From: Pseudodesulfovibrio sp.
Lineage (GTDB): Bacteria; Desulfobacterota; Desulfovibrionia; Desulfovibrionales; Desulfovibrionaceae
Direction: 5' to 3'
NCBI GenBank assembly: GCA_016744135.1
Contig: JADGEX010000001.1
Location: forward strand, 1,251,029-1,315,028
Length of the DNA: 64,000 nt
In this document: piece by piece, positions 1 through 8,960 of the stretch
Numbering within the stretch: the stretch's first letter is position 1
Layout of the letters: each line of letters begins with the position of its first letter
The notes under the pieces: model-generated
What the model was told of the DNA's origin: nothing
The model's input: the letters and a program-made list of their open reading frames with translations, nothing else
The model's database searches: none
Program-made: the position numbers and the translations under genes

Positions 1-1
1 A

Positions 2-1525
2 TATTCTCGTGAAGAGGAAATGGTCAGCGGTTGGTCTCGCGGTAGTCAGACCGATGTCAAAATCGGCTTCAAAAAGGATGGAACCCTGACCACCATGGAC
101 TTGGAACACTGGCAGGAAACAGGTTCCGGCGGCGACAAGTACCCCGCCAAGAACGCCATGCTCGCCACTGGTTCTGTTCTGTACTCTCACAACTGCCAGA
201 ACCAGCGCGGCAAGATTCACTACGTGAACACCAACCGTCAGCCCGCTGCAGGTTGGCAGGGGTATGGCGCTCCCGAAGGCACCTTTGCCGTGGAAACAAC
301 CATGGACATCGCCTCCTACGAACTGGGCATCGATCCCGTGGAACTTCGCAAGATGAACTGCATGCGTGCAGGCGACATTGATTCCGGTTGGGACCCGCTG
401 GTTTACAAATCTGCCCTCATTTCTTCCTCCGGCATTCGTGACTGCCTCGACGCAGGTGCGGAAGCTCTGGATTGGAAAAACACATGGCAGCACCCGGACA
501 AAAAGACGGGCCGTATCCGTCACGGCATGGGCGTGGCCATCTTCGCCATGGGCGCAGGTCGCCCCGGCCCGGGCAACTCGTCCGAAGCCATGGTTAAAAT
601 CTACCCCGACGGTTCTGCCGCTCTGGTCTGCGCCGTGGCCGACATCGGTCAGGGACAGCACACTGTCCAGTGTCAGATCGTAGCCGAAGTTCTCGGCCTG
701 CCTTACAAGAAAATCGGTCTTGTCTGTCACGACACCGACTCCACACCCTTTGCCACATTGGTCGCCAACAGCTGCGGCACATGGATTCAGGGTTGGGCCA
801 CATACGAAGCAGCCATTGATGCCAAGCATCAGGTTCTCAAACTCGCAGCAGGCGTCATGGGCGTTTCCGAAACAGAACTGGATATCAACGAAGACGGTGT
901 CTTCATGACCAATGACACAAGCAAGGGGATAACCTTTGCCGAGGCATTCGGTACACGCGGCCACTACGGCGGCATCCATGAAATCACCGGTTACTACGTG
1001 AACAACTCTCCCCATCCCAACGGTCTCAAGGATGGCAAGAAAGATCAGGTCTACATCCCCAAGGAGAAGGGCGCACAGTTCATCTCTCTGGATATCGACA
1101 CCGAAACCGGCATGATCGAAAACGCCCGCGTGACCATGGCGCAAAATGTAGGCAAAGCCCTCAACCCGAAAATCGTTGAAGGCCAGCTCTGCACCTCCCG
1201 CCACGGCGTTGATAACGCGATGCTCGGCAACGATTGCATCATCGACAAGCGCAATGGCTGGCTCATGACTCCCAACTGGGTTGATTATCGTCACACCACC
1301 ACCATGGATTGCGACGTTGATCCCATCGTCATCGAAAAACCCGGTGATCCGACCCATCCGTTCGGAGCCACGGCCTGTGGAGAAGGCGCAGCCTGCCCCA
1401 CATTGGCCGCATTCTCCAACGCCATTTACAACGCTATCGGCGTTCGTTTGACCGAAACGCCATACACCCCTGAAAGCATCCTCATTGGCCTGGGCAAAAT
1501 CAAGGCCAGAGGGAGGAAGAAATAA
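2..1525 (+). CDS. Molybdenum hydroxylase, molybdopterin-binding subunit (5' partial)
   Basis: This is the C-terminal part of a xanthine dehydrogenase/aldehyde oxidoreductase-family Mo subunit. The frame is open to the left edge, so the true start lies outside the window. Visible family marks are a Gly-rich cofactor segment (VADIGQGQHT, about residue 215 of the visible part) and a C-terminal ACGEGAACPTLAAF block whose Glu sits where the catalytic Glu of the family lies. A 2Fe-2S domain is not visible; it may lie upstream or be fused to the missing N-terminus. The stop TAA overlaps the next ATG by one base, so the FAD subunit is translationally coupled. Downstream mocA, yqeB, yqeC and xdhC genes suggest the selenium-dependent branch of the family. 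The substrate (purine, nicotinate or aldehyde) cannot be read from sequence. Confidence 0.9.
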   Translation, partial: YSREEEMVSGWSRGSQTDVKIGFKKDGTLTTMDLEHWQETGSGGDKYPAKNAMLATGSVLYSHNCQNQRGKIHYVNTNRQPAAGWQGYGAPEGTFAVETTMDIASYELGIDPVELRKMNCMRAGDIDSGWDPLVYKSALISSSGIRDCLDAGAEALDWKNTWQHPDKKTGRIRHGMGVAIFAMGAGRPGPGNSSEAMVKIYPDGSAALVCAVADIGQGQHTVQCQIVAEVLGLPYKKIGLVCHDTDSTPFATLVANSCGTWIQGWATYEAAIDAKHQVLKLAAGVMGVSETELDINEDGVFMTNDTSKGITFAEAFGTRGHYGGIHEITGYYVNNSPHPNGLKDGKKDQVYIPKEKGAQFISLDIDTETGMIENARVTMAQNVGKALNPKIVEGQLCTSRHGVDNAMLGNDCIIDKRNGWLMTPNWVDYRHTTTMDCDVDPIVIEKPGDPTHPFGATACGEGAACPTLAAFSNAIYNAIGVRLTETPYTPESILIGLGKIKARGRKK

Positions 1526-2508
1526 TGAAACGTTTCAATCATTTTGACGCCACCTCTGTTGAAGAGGCGGTTTCTCTCTTAAACGGTAGTGAAGGCCCGG
1601 CCTACGTCATGGGCGGAGGCAGCGACCTCATGGGTTGCCTCAAGGACAACCTCTGGATGGAGGCCCCCGAACGGATCATCAACCTCAAGACCATCCCCGG
1701 TCTCAAGGAAATCCGCGTAGAAGATGACGGCCTGCACATCGGTGCACTCGTCACCCTAACTGAAGTCGCTGAATCCGACATGGTCAAGGAACAGTGGACC
1801 GGACTGGCCGAAGCGGCTCGCCGCACAGCATCTCCGCTGTTGCGCAACATGGGCACTATCGCCGGTAACATCTGTCAGGAAAACCGCTGCTGGTACTACC
1901 GTTACCCCGACAAAATTGGCGGTCGCATCGACTGCGTACGCAAAGGCGGCAAACGTTGTCTGGCCGTACCCGGCGACCACCGTTTCCACTCCATCTTCGG
2001 TGCAGTCAACAAATGCATCGCGGTGAATCCCAGCGACACGGCCCCTGCCTTCATCGCTCTGAACGCTACAGTCAAGACAACCAAACGCGAAATCGCCATT
2101 GACGACTTCTTCTCCGCCGAAATGGGAGCACAGTCCACAATTCTGGATCGGGATGAAATAGTCACTGAAATCGTGGTTCCGTTGCCGGAAGCCGGTCCGA
2201 CCAGTGCTTTCCGCAAAATTGCCTACCGCAAATCCATCGACTTCGCCCTGGTCAACTGCGCTGCATCTGTCAGCGTGGTCGACGGCAAAGTCACCAGTGC
2301 TCGCATCTGCCTCAACGGAGTGCATAACAACCCGCGCCGTTGTGAAGCTTCGGAAGAACTGCTCATCGGCAAGGAGCTAACTGAAGAACTGGCTCAGGAA
2401 GCCGGCAAGGCCGCTGTTGCCGAAGCCAAGCCCCTGCTCCAGAACGGATTCAAGGTACAAATGGCACAGACCATCGTGGGTGATACCCTGATGGACTGCC
2501 TCAAGTAA
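1525..2508 (+). CDS. Molybdenum hydroxylase FAD-binding subunit with extra Cys cluster
   Basis: This 327-aa protein has the CoxM/XdhB FAD-binding fold: an N-terminal VMGGGSDLM motif for FAD pyrophosphate and a central TIAGNI segment. Directly after TIAGNI come cysteines at residues 117, 122, 137, 145 and 164 within an insert. Ordinary xanthine dehydrogenase FAD subunits lack this insert. It resembles the [4Fe-4S]-binding loop of 4-hydroxybenzoyl-CoA reductase beta subunits (HcrB) and of FAD subunits from selenium-dependent hydroxylases. It passes electrons between the Mo subunit and an acceptor. ATG at 1525 overlaps the upstream stop. The cluster assignment is inference from Cys spacing. Confidence 0.9.
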   Translation: MKRFNHFDATSVEEAVSLLNGSEGPAYVMGGGSDLMGCLKDNLWMEAPERIINLKTIPGLKEIRVEDDGLHIGALVTLTEVAESDMVKEQWTGLAEAARRTASPLLRNMGTIAGNICQENRCWYYRYPDKIGGRIDCVRKGGKRCLAVPGDHRFHSIFGAVNKCIAVNPSDTAPAFIALNATVKTTKREIAIDDFFSAEMGAQSTILDRDEIVTEIVVPLPEAGPTSAFRKIAYRKSIDFALVNCAASVSVVDGKVTSARICLNGVHNNPRRCEASEELLIGKELTEELAQEAGKAAVAEAKPLLQNGFKVQMAQTIVGDTLMDCLK

Positions 2509-2531
2509 CCATTAATACAAGGATGTTTGGC

Positions 2532-3146
2532 ATGCCCCACCAACTCGCCAACGTCTCCGGCGTCATTCTTGCCGCCGGCCAAGCCTCCCGAATGGGTAGG
2601 GACAAATTGTCCCTGCCCTTCCGGGGACTCCCCATATTGCAACATGTGGTGAACGCCGCACGCAACTCCACCCTGCGCGACGTGACCGTGGTTCTGCCCA
2701 AGGGGTCTGAACTGCGACGCACAGTGGACCTCTCTGGTTGCAACGTCGTCACCAGTGTTCATCGTGACATGGGCCAGGCCGAGTCTCTCAAGACCGGTCT
2801 GCGCTCAGTCATAGACACTGCCGACGGGTGTATGGCCCTCTTAGGAGATCAACCACTTATTACAGCCTCGGCCATCGACATGCTTGTGGGTGCATTCACC
2901 CAACAACCCGAGTGTTGGGTCGCTCCAGTGCAAGAAGGTATGCGCGGCAACCCCATCACCATACCGTCTACATGGTTCCCCAAAGTCTTTGAACTGGAAG
3001 GCGACACAGGTGCTCGTCCGCTGCTCGGCTCTCCGGGACTGACTTTGCGCCTGGTTCGAATCCACGAGGTCGGACCTTTCATTGATGTGGATACCGAAGA
3101 ACAATATCAACGACTTCTTACCAACTACGGCCAAAAGACCGCTTAG
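2532..3146 (+). CDS. mocA: MocA-like molybdenum cofactor nucleotidyltransferase
   Basis: The MobA/MocA-type NTP transferase adds CMP (or GMP) to molybdopterin for Mo hydroxylases. The N-terminal GVILAAGQASRMGRDKL is the nucleotide-binding signature LAAGxSxRMGxxK, and LLGDQPLIT carries the metal-binding Asp. Xanthine dehydrogenase-family enzymes normally use the cytosine dinucleotide cofactor, so CTP is the likely substrate. An alternative ATG lies at 2523; I prefer 2532 because AAGGA at 2519-2523 is then 8 bases away. It sits 23 bases after the FAD subunit in the same operon. Length (204 aa) is normal for the family. Confidence 0.85.
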   Translation: MPHQLANVSGVILAAGQASRMGRDKLSLPFRGLPILQHVVNAARNSTLRDVTVVLPKGSELRRTVDLSGCNVVTSVHRDMGQAESLKTGLRSVIDTADGCMALLGDQPLITASAIDMLVGAFTQQPECWVAPVQEGMRGNPITIPSTWFPKVFELEGDTGARPLLGSPGLTLRLVRIHEVGPFIDVDTEEQYQRLLTNYGQKTA

Positions 3147-3155
3147 GAGCACATT

Positions 3156-3962
3156 ATGAGTGCCATTCAAACCCCAACAATCACCATTCGCGGCGCAGGC
3201 GACCTTGCTACAGGCGTTGCCTTGCGACTCTATCAAGCCGGGCTGACCCGACTCCTGCTTTTGGAAACGGCCAACCCCCTCGCCGTACGCCGAACCGTGG
3301 CTTTTTCCGAAGCCATATACCACGGTGAAATGACCGTTGAGGGGATCAAAGCCGCACGAATTTCTTCTCCTGATCTCACTGAAAAAGCATGGAGCAACGG
3401 CACAATTCCCGTTCTCGTTGACCCGGAAGCCTCCTCTCTGGGTCAGGTAAAACCTGACGTACTGGTGGATGCCATCCTTGCCAAACGCAACATCGGGACA
3501 ACTATGGATCAAGCTCCGCTGGTCATCGGTCTCGGACCGGGATTCACGGCCGGTCAAGACGTACACAGAGTCGTTGAGACCAAGCGCGGTCATCACCTAG
3601 GACGCGTCATCACCGAAGGGCCTGCGGCCGCGAACACAGGTGTCCCCGGTGTGATTGACGGCTTTTCCATAGAGCGCGTTTATTGGGCCGAACACGAAGG
3701 TACTTTCACAACCCCCTATGACATCGGCCAACTGGTCAAAAAAGGCGATATCATCGGTTCTGTCGACGACACCCCGGTTGTTGCAGCCTTATCCGGCGTT
3801 ATTCGAGGTCTGCTCAGAAACAACACTCCGGTCGTCAAACGCACCAAACTTGGAGACGTGGACCCCAGAGGAACCATCTCCTACTGCGGTGAAACATCGG
3901 ACAAGGCTTTGTCCATCGGCGGCGGCGTTCTCGAAACCATCTGCGCACAACTTTTCCTCTAA
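3156..3962 (+). CDS. yqeB: YqeB family protein, selenium-dependent Mo hydroxylase maturation
   Basis: This 268-aa protein belongs to the EF2563/YqeB family that co-occurs with selenium-dependent molybdenum hydroxylases. It begins with a Rossmann-like TITIRGAGDLATGVALRL motif. Later PLVIGLGPGFTAG and GRVITEGPAAANTGVPG blocks are typical of the family. The exact reaction is not established; a role in making or inserting the labile selenium ligand is the usual proposal. It starts 9 bases after the MocA stop behind GGAG, and yqeC follows after 7 bases, so the three accessory genes are tightly coupled. Confidence 0.85.
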   Translation: MSAIQTPTITIRGAGDLATGVALRLYQAGLTRLLLLETANPLAVRRTVAFSEAIYHGEMTVEGIKAARISSPDLTEKAWSNGTIPVLVDPEASSLGQVKPDVLVDAILAKRNIGTTMDQAPLVIGLGPGFTAGQDVHRVVETKRGHHLGRVITEGPAAANTGVPGVIDGFSIERVYWAEHEGTFTTPYDIGQLVKKGDIIGSVDDTPVVAALSGVIRGLLRNNTPVVKRTKLGDVDPRGTISYCGETSDKALSIGGGVLETICAQLFL

Positions 3963-3969
3963 GGCACGC

Positions 3970-4800
3970 ATGAACGGGACCGTAACCCTAAGCGCTAGTG
4001 CCGCACTCACCTCGCCGGAACACCGGCTTATCACCGTCATTGGAGCGGGAGGGAAGACCTCTCTCCTCCACTGGATAGCCAAAAGCAGAATTTCTGCAGG
4101 GCAACGGGTGGTCATAACAACGACCACCAAAATCTTCCCGCTCCATGACGTAGATACCATCCTGATGACAGATGGCCCGGATTTTTTGAATCGACTGCGG
4201 CAAGCATTGATAAAAAGCCCTTGCGTAATCGCAGCCAAAAGATTTGACAAAAAAACCGGAAAAATCATCGGGTTAGACCCTGAAAGCGTTGATGCTCTTC
4301 ACTATTCGGAAATTGCAGACGCCATCCTCGTTGAAGCCGACGGCGCAGCCAGAAAACCACTCAAGGCACCGGCAGATCACGAACCAGTCATCCCGGTTGC
4401 ATCTGATATCTGTGTCGGTATCATGGGACTCGATGCTGTGGACCAGCCCTTTTCCGAAGACATTGTTCATCGATCCGATATTTTTGCTAAAATCACCGGA
4501 ATTTCTTTTGGAGAAGCAATCACTCCGACCCACATGATAAAAGCAGCGACGGCAGCTAACGGACTGTTTAAAGGCTGTCCTCAAAACTGTGAACGCATCG
4601 TACTACTCAACAAAATGGATATTCCCAGCGGAAAAGCACAGGTTGCAGAATTTACTGCCAAATTAAACGGAAGTGCCACAGCGTCGACTCTTTCATGGTT
4701 TGCAGGCAGTTGTCGTCAACATTGCTTGCACCACATCAATTATCAAAGCGTGATGTCCTGCGCTAAAAATAACCATCTTGAATTTTCATCTCAGTTCTGA
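3970..4800 (+). CDS. yqeC: YqeC family putative selenium cofactor biosynthesis protein
   Basis: The 276-aa protein has a P-loop-like TVIGAGGKTSLLHW near the N-terminus, VVITTTTKI, and a central AILVEADGAARKPLKAP block, all diagnostic of the YqeC family. The family marks the selenium-dependent Mo hydroxylase trait together with yqeB; its biochemical function is unknown. The frame stays open back to 3718, but ATG at 3970 is the sensible start because it follows the yqeB stop and has AAGG at 3961-3964. It ends 16 bases before the transporter gene. The last 25 or so residues look poorly conserved (low-confidence impression). Confidence 0.85.
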   Translation: MNGTVTLSASAALTSPEHRLITVIGAGGKTSLLHWIAKSRISAGQRVVITTTTKIFPLHDVDTILMTDGPDFLNRLRQALIKSPCVIAAKRFDKKTGKIIGLDPESVDALHYSEIADAILVEADGAARKPLKAPADHEPVIPVASDICVGIMGLDAVDQPFSEDIVHRSDIFAKITGISFGEAITPTHMIKAATAANGLFKGCPQNCERIVLLNKMDIPSGKAQVAEFTAKLNGSATASTLSWFAGSCRQHCLHHINYQSVMSCAKNNHLEFSSQF

Positions 4801-4816
4801 AAGGTTGGAGGGAACC

Positions 4817-6397
4817 ATGTCCAAACAAAAAAGTCCGCATACCCCGCTTCCAATGTGTCCGCCTGACAAAGGTGGCGTCTGCACCATATGTTTCTTTGGC
4901 GCACTCTCCATTATTCTGGCCGCGTGCATCCCTCTTCTGATGTACCCCGAAGCCGGAGAAAAAATCATCAACACCATGTTTCAGTTCGTCACCGTGAAAA
5001 TGGGATGGCTCTACATGCTGTTCGGAGCCGGTACTTTTACCCTGCTCATGTGGTTCGCTTTTGGCCCTTTCAGTCATAAACGACTCGGTGACAAAATTGA
5101 ATATTCCACTTTTTCCTGGATAGGCATGCTTTTCTGTGCGGGCGTAGGCGCCGGCATCATGTTCGGTGGGTCCATTGACTGGGCCTACTATGCAGCCTAC
5201 CCAATGCACGGCGAACCTGCCGGTTCACTCGAAGCCTACGAATGGGGCAGTGCGTACGGCATGTTTCACTGGGGACCAATCTGCTGGTCCATCTACGCGG
5301 TGTTAGCCGTGCCCATTGGCTATAGTTACTACGTCAAACGAGTTCCCATCCTGAACATTTCCCAGGCCTGTACAGGACTGCTCGGCGACAAGGTCAACGG
5401 CTGGCAAGGCAAAATCATCGACATCCTTTTCATGACCGGACTTGTAGCCGGCTCAGCCACAGCCCTTGGACTGGGTATTCCCATCGTGGCCGCAGCTATT
5501 GCCTCCGTTGCCGGTATTGAACATTCCTTCTGGTTGGAATTCGGCACCTTGCTTCTCGTCACTTCCATCTTCTGTGTATCAGCCAGCCTCGGCCTGAAAA
5601 AAGGACTGAGTAAACTTTCAGATTTCAACGTCATGATAGCCATGGCGCTTCTTCTGTTCGTTTTCATCGTCGGGCCCACGGTCTTTTTGACCGACATGGC
5701 CATCACATCGCTGGGCCTCATGTATTCAAAGCTCATCACCATGGCCACGTCGATGGACCCTATGGATTCCGTAGGATTTACCAAGGACTGGACCGTTTTC
5801 TATTACGCTTGGTTCGTGGCATACGCCCCGTTCATGTCCCTGTTCATTGCCAAAATCTCTCGTGGTCGCACAGTCCGCGAAGTAGTGCTTGGTCCGGTCC
5901 TCATTGCTTCATTGGGATGTGGCTGTTTTTATCTCGTCTTCGGCAACTTCGGTCTGTACCTCCAGCTTACCGGCCAACTTGATGTGGTGAGTATGGTTAA
6001 GACCGTCAAAGGCGCGACAGCCATCATGGCCATCGCGGACTTTATTCCCATGGCTTCACTCTATAAAATTGTCTTCGCCGGGGTCACCGCCATCTCCATG
6101 GCTACCACCTTTGACGCAGTTTCATTCGCTCTGGCCGCCACGACCACGCTCAAACTCACTCCCGATGAAGAACCTGCACGCTGGAACCGCCTGTTCTGGG
6201 CCATGTCTCTAGGCTTGGTCCCCACAGGGATTATGCTCATCGACGGGCCATTGTCCGTCCTGCAAACAGCTTCAATTGTAGTGGGGCTGCCCGTACTTGG
6301 CGTCGTCACCATCGGAGTTGTCGCATTCCTCAAGGAATACCGGCAAACCGGCTGGGTGGAATACGACGACACTGTATGCGCTCCGCGCGATATATAA
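4817..6397 (+). CDS. BCCT family betaine/carnitine/choline-type transporter
   Basis: This 526-aa membrane protein has about 12 predicted hydrophobic helices. The substrate-site helix contains GIMFGGSIDWAYYAAYP and the later segment WTVFYYAWFVAYAPFMSLFI, followed by ISRGRTVREVVLGP. Both closely resemble CaiT, the carnitine/butyrobetaine antiporter. A Met sits where, by my alignment, CaiT has the Met that replaces a sodium site, which would fit sodium-independent exchange; this is inference. The start at 4817 has GGAGGG at 4807-4812; the in-frame ATG at 4778 overlaps yqeC and is less likely. Its place inside the Mo hydroxylase operon hints that the transported quaternary amine and the hydroxylase may serve one pathway. 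Confidence 0.9.
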   Translation: MSKQKSPHTPLPMCPPDKGGVCTICFFGALSIILAACIPLLMYPEAGEKIINTMFQFVTVKMGWLYMLFGAGTFTLLMWFAFGPFSHKRLGDKIEYSTFSWIGMLFCAGVGAGIMFGGSIDWAYYAAYPMHGEPAGSLEAYEWGSAYGMFHWGPICWSIYAVLAVPIGYSYYVKRVPILNISQACTGLLGDKVNGWQGKIIDILFMTGLVAGSATALGLGIPIVAAAIASVAGIEHSFWLEFGTLLLVTSIFCVSASLGLKKGLSKLSDFNVMIAMALLLFVFIVGPTVFLTDMAITSLGLMYSKLITMATSMDPMDSVGFTKDWTVFYYAWFVAYAPFMSLFIAKISRGRTVREVVLGPVLIASLGCGCFYLVFGNFGLYLQLTGQLDVVSMVKTVKGATAIMAIADFIPMASLYKIVFAGVTAISMATTFDAVSFALAATTTLKLTPDEEPARWNRLFWAMSLGLVPTGIMLIDGPLSVLQTASIVVGLPVLGVVTIGVVAFLKEYRQTGWVEYDDTVCAPRDI

Positions 6398-6426
6398 TCA
6401 ATCATTCGCATCATATCGAGGTTATC

Positions 6427-7452
6427 ATGAAAACCATGCACGTTGAAAAAGCCGTGGGTACCGTCTTGTGTCAAGATATCACCCGCATCATCCCCGGCGG
6501 AGAAAAAGGCCCTGCATTCCGTCGCGGTCATGTGGTTACCGAAGCCGACATCCCGACATTGTTGGATATCGGCAAAGAACATCTTTATGTCTTCGATCCT
6601 CAGGACGGATATGTCCATGAAGATGACGCAGCACGACGTATAGCCGAAGCCGCCGCCGGTCCGGGCATTGAGCTGAGCACTCCGGTGGAAGGCAAAATCA
6701 CTTTGCGCGCCACCCATGACGGCTTGCTCGACATCAACACTGACACCCTGTTCAAACTGAACTCGGTCAAAGATGTCATCTTCGGCACCATCCATACCAA
6801 TCAATTGGTACGGAAAGGCCGCGCCATGGCCGGTACCCGTGTCATTCCACTGGTCGTTCCCGAAGCAATCGTTGCCGAGGCCGAAGCAGTACTCCGCGAT
6901 AACGCCCCGCTCATTCAAGTCCGTCCGCTCAAATCATGCCGCATCGGCATCGTCACCACGGGCAGCGAGGTCTACAATGGCCGCATTGAAGATAAATTTG
7001 GTCCAGTCATCCGCAAAAAATTCAAAGGATATGGTTCAACCACCATCGGACAGAAGCTCGTTTCCGATGACCCGGAAATGACCAAGGGAGCCATTCTGGA
7101 CTTTATCGAAAACGGGGCTGACTTCGTTGTTGTCACAGGCGGTATGTCCGTGGACCCGGACGACCAGACACCCACTTCCATCCGCATGACCGGGGCCGAA
7201 GTCGTCACCTACGGTGCACCGACATTTCCCGGAGCCATGTTCATGCTCGCCCGCCTCGGAGACGTCCCTGTCGTCGGTCTTCCCGGTTGCGTCATGTACT
7301 ATCGCGCCAGCATTTTCGACCTGATCATACCACGCATTCTGGCAGGTAAGGACGTAACACGCGAAGACATCATCAACCTCGGCCACGGTGGATTCTGTGA
7401 AGGGTGTGAGACCTGCCGCTACCCCGTGTGCAGCTTCGGTAAAGGGGCATAA
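6427..7452 (+). CDS. Molybdopterin-binding (MoaB/MoeA-like) protein of the Mo hydroxylase operon
   Basis: This 341-aa protein has a MoCF_biosynth domain: residues around RIGIVTTGSEV and VVTGGMSVDPDDQTP match the molybdopterin-binding fold of MogA/MoeA. The C-terminus carries a Cys-rich tail with C-x2-C-x2-C spacing (CEGCETC) plus a further Cys, common in the stand-alone family found beside xdh-type genes. It probably handles molybdopterin or molybdate for the upstream hydroxylase. The frame is open from 6376, overlapping the BCCT gene, but ATG at 6427 gives the conserved start MKTMHVEKAVG. Confidence 0.85.
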   Translation: MKTMHVEKAVGTVLCQDITRIIPGGEKGPAFRRGHVVTEADIPTLLDIGKEHLYVFDPQDGYVHEDDAARRIAEAAAGPGIELSTPVEGKITLRATHDGLLDINTDTLFKLNSVKDVIFGTIHTNQLVRKGRAMAGTRVIPLVVPEAIVAEAEAVLRDNAPLIQVRPLKSCRIGIVTTGSEVYNGRIEDKFGPVIRKKFKGYGSTTIGQKLVSDDPEMTKGAILDFIENGADFVVVTGGMSVDPDDQTPTSIRMTGAEVVTYGAPTFPGAMFMLARLGDVPVVGLPGCVMYYRASIFDLIIPRILAGKDVTREDIINLGHGGFCEGCETCRYPVCSFGKGA

Positions 7453-7454
7453 AA

Positions 7455-8432
7455 ATGCAGAACGTCTTTGCATCCATCATGGAGGCCTTGGGAAAAGGCC
7501 AATCCGTTGTCAGGGTTTCTGTCATGAAAAGCAACGGATCCACTCCGCGCTCTGCCGGGGCAGTTATGGCCGTCTTCGAAGGCGGTTCCACCGCCGGCAC
7601 CATTGGCGGCGGATCTGTTGAAAACGCGAGCCACATGGCCGCGAAAAAGATGCAGCCCGGCACATCAACTATCCGCGAATTCGATCTGACAAACGCAGAT
7701 GCAGCCAACCTCGGCATGGTCTGCGGCGGCAACATGACCGTCCTGTTGGACTCGCTGTTGCCTGATGACGCGAATATTACGCTTATCAAAAAGATGCTCG
7801 CCCATTGGCAAGCAGGCGAACATCGTCTGCTCGTGACTTCGCTGTCCACATCCGGCACAGTGACGAATCGTGAAATCTTCCCCTTGGGCGGGACTTTTCC
7901 CGATACAGTTCGTACACCGATGACCACGGAAACACCTGACTCAATCCAGTTCGTGGAGCCGGTTCACATCCCGGAAACAGTCCATTTTATCGGAGCGGGC
8001 CATGTGGCCAATGCCACGGCCAAACTGGCTGCTTTTGTCGGTTTTCGCGTTGTAGTGGTGGATGACCGTGAAGAATTCGCCAATGCTGTTCGATATCCCG
8101 AGGCCAGTGAAATTCGAGTCGAAAAGTCCCTGACAAAGTGCCTGCCGGAATCATTGGACAAAAATGATTTTATCGTCATCATGACACGCGGTCATATGCA
8201 TGATCGCGATGTTCTGGCTCAAGCCTTGAGAACAAAAGCGGGCTATATCGGCATGATTGGCAGCAAAAAGAAAAAAGCGGCAGTGTATAAATCACTTCTC
8301 GAAAGCGGATACACGCAAACCGCTCTCGACGCGGTTCACTGCCCTATCGGTTTGACCATCGACGCAGACACGCCGGAAGAAATAGCCATCAGCATCATGG
8401 GCGAACTCATTCAAAGCAGAAAACAAAACTAA
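7455..8432 (+). CDS. xdhC: XdhC/CoxI family maturation factor
   Basis: The 325-aa protein has an N-terminal XdhC-CoxI domain (RVSVMKSNGSTPRSAGAVM and GTIGGGSVEN) and a C-terminal Rossmann domain (VHFIGAGHVANATAKLA, VVVDDREEFAN, GYIGMIGSKKK). XdhC proteins bind the molybdenum cofactor and support its sulfuration before insertion into xanthine dehydrogenase-type enzymes. It begins 2 bases after the previous stop, behind AAGGGG, and closes the operon. No other gene follows in this orientation before a 12-bp hairpin at 8470. Confidence 0.9.
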   Translation: MQNVFASIMEALGKGQSVVRVSVMKSNGSTPRSAGAVMAVFEGGSTAGTIGGGSVENASHMAAKKMQPGTSTIREFDLTNADAANLGMVCGGNMTVLLDSLLPDDANITLIKKMLAHWQAGEHRLLVTSLSTSGTVTNREIFPLGGTFPDTVRTPMTTETPDSIQFVEPVHIPETVHFIGAGHVANATAKLAAFVGFRVVVVDDREEFANAVRYPEASEIRVEKSLTKCLPESLDKNDFIVIMTRGHMHDRDVLAQALRTKAGYIGMIGSKKKKAAVYKSLLESGYTQTALDAVHCPIGLTIDADTPEEIAISIMGELIQSRKQN

Positions 8433-8469
8433 TCATACACCACGCTTCCCAACTCCTTTTCCACGAATA

Positions 8470-8506
8470 TTCCCTGCCAAAAACCAATATGGAATTTGGC
8501 AGGGAA
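8470..8506. terminator. 12-bp perfect hairpin after xdhC
   Basis: TTCCCTGCCAAA at 8470-8481 pairs with TTTGGCAGGGAA at 8495-8506 across a 13-base loop. No T-run follows on either strand, so this is either a weak or factor-assisted terminator or an mRNA-protecting 3' stem for the Mo hydroxylase operon. Confidence 0.45.
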
Positions 8507-8573
8507 ATCCAGTACGCTCACACAGGTTTTTGTGAACGCATGACGATAGAATATCCGTGGAAAAGGAGTAAAC

Positions 8574-8960
8574 GTGACTTTCCGAAAAATCATTTGTATT
8601 GCAGCGGCCTTCATGCTGGCCGCAACCACCCTATTCGGCGCTTGCACCAATTACACTCGTGAACGCGGTGTAGAAAACACATGGCGCAGCATCGACCTGT
8701 CACAAATCGTTCCCGGCACGACTACACAGATGGAAATCGTCAAGCAACTCGGCCCACCATCACAGATCATCGACCTCAAGGCCGGTCCGGCGTTCTATTA
8801 TCTTGCTGAACAGACACAGGGCGGCGGCGTAATTCTAATCCTCTTCAATCACATGGATGAAAAAATCACCTACGATCGGGCCGTTTTCTTCTTTGATACG
8901 CAGGGGGTACTTCTCGACTATTCCTTAAGCAAGGAATCCATCTCACATGAGAAGAAATAA
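8574..8960 (+). CDS. Small lipoprotein, BamE/SmpA-like in outline
   Basis: This 128-aa protein starts at GTG with AAGGAG 5 bases upstream. It has a signal peptide ending in the lipobox LFGAC (Cys about 24), so it is probably a lipidated envelope protein. The segment VPGTTTQMEIVKQLGPPSQ resembles the repeat of small SmpA/OmlA-type outer membrane lipoproteins (threonine-rich start then LGPP). The function is not known. The next gene overlaps its end by 14 bases and encodes a similar lipoprotein, so the two probably arose by duplication and act together. Confidence 0.75.
   Translation: MTFRKIICIAAAFMLAATTLFGACTNYTRERGVENTWRSIDLSQIVPGTTTQMEIVKQLGPPSQIIDLKAGPAFYYLAEQTQGGGVILILFNHMDEKITYDRAVFFFDTQGVLLDYSLSKESISHEKK

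Noticed and set aside
3050-3070. GGTTCGAATCC, a tRNA T-arm-like string
   Set aside because: It lies inside the mocA frame, and no cloverleaf or acceptor stem can be built around it.
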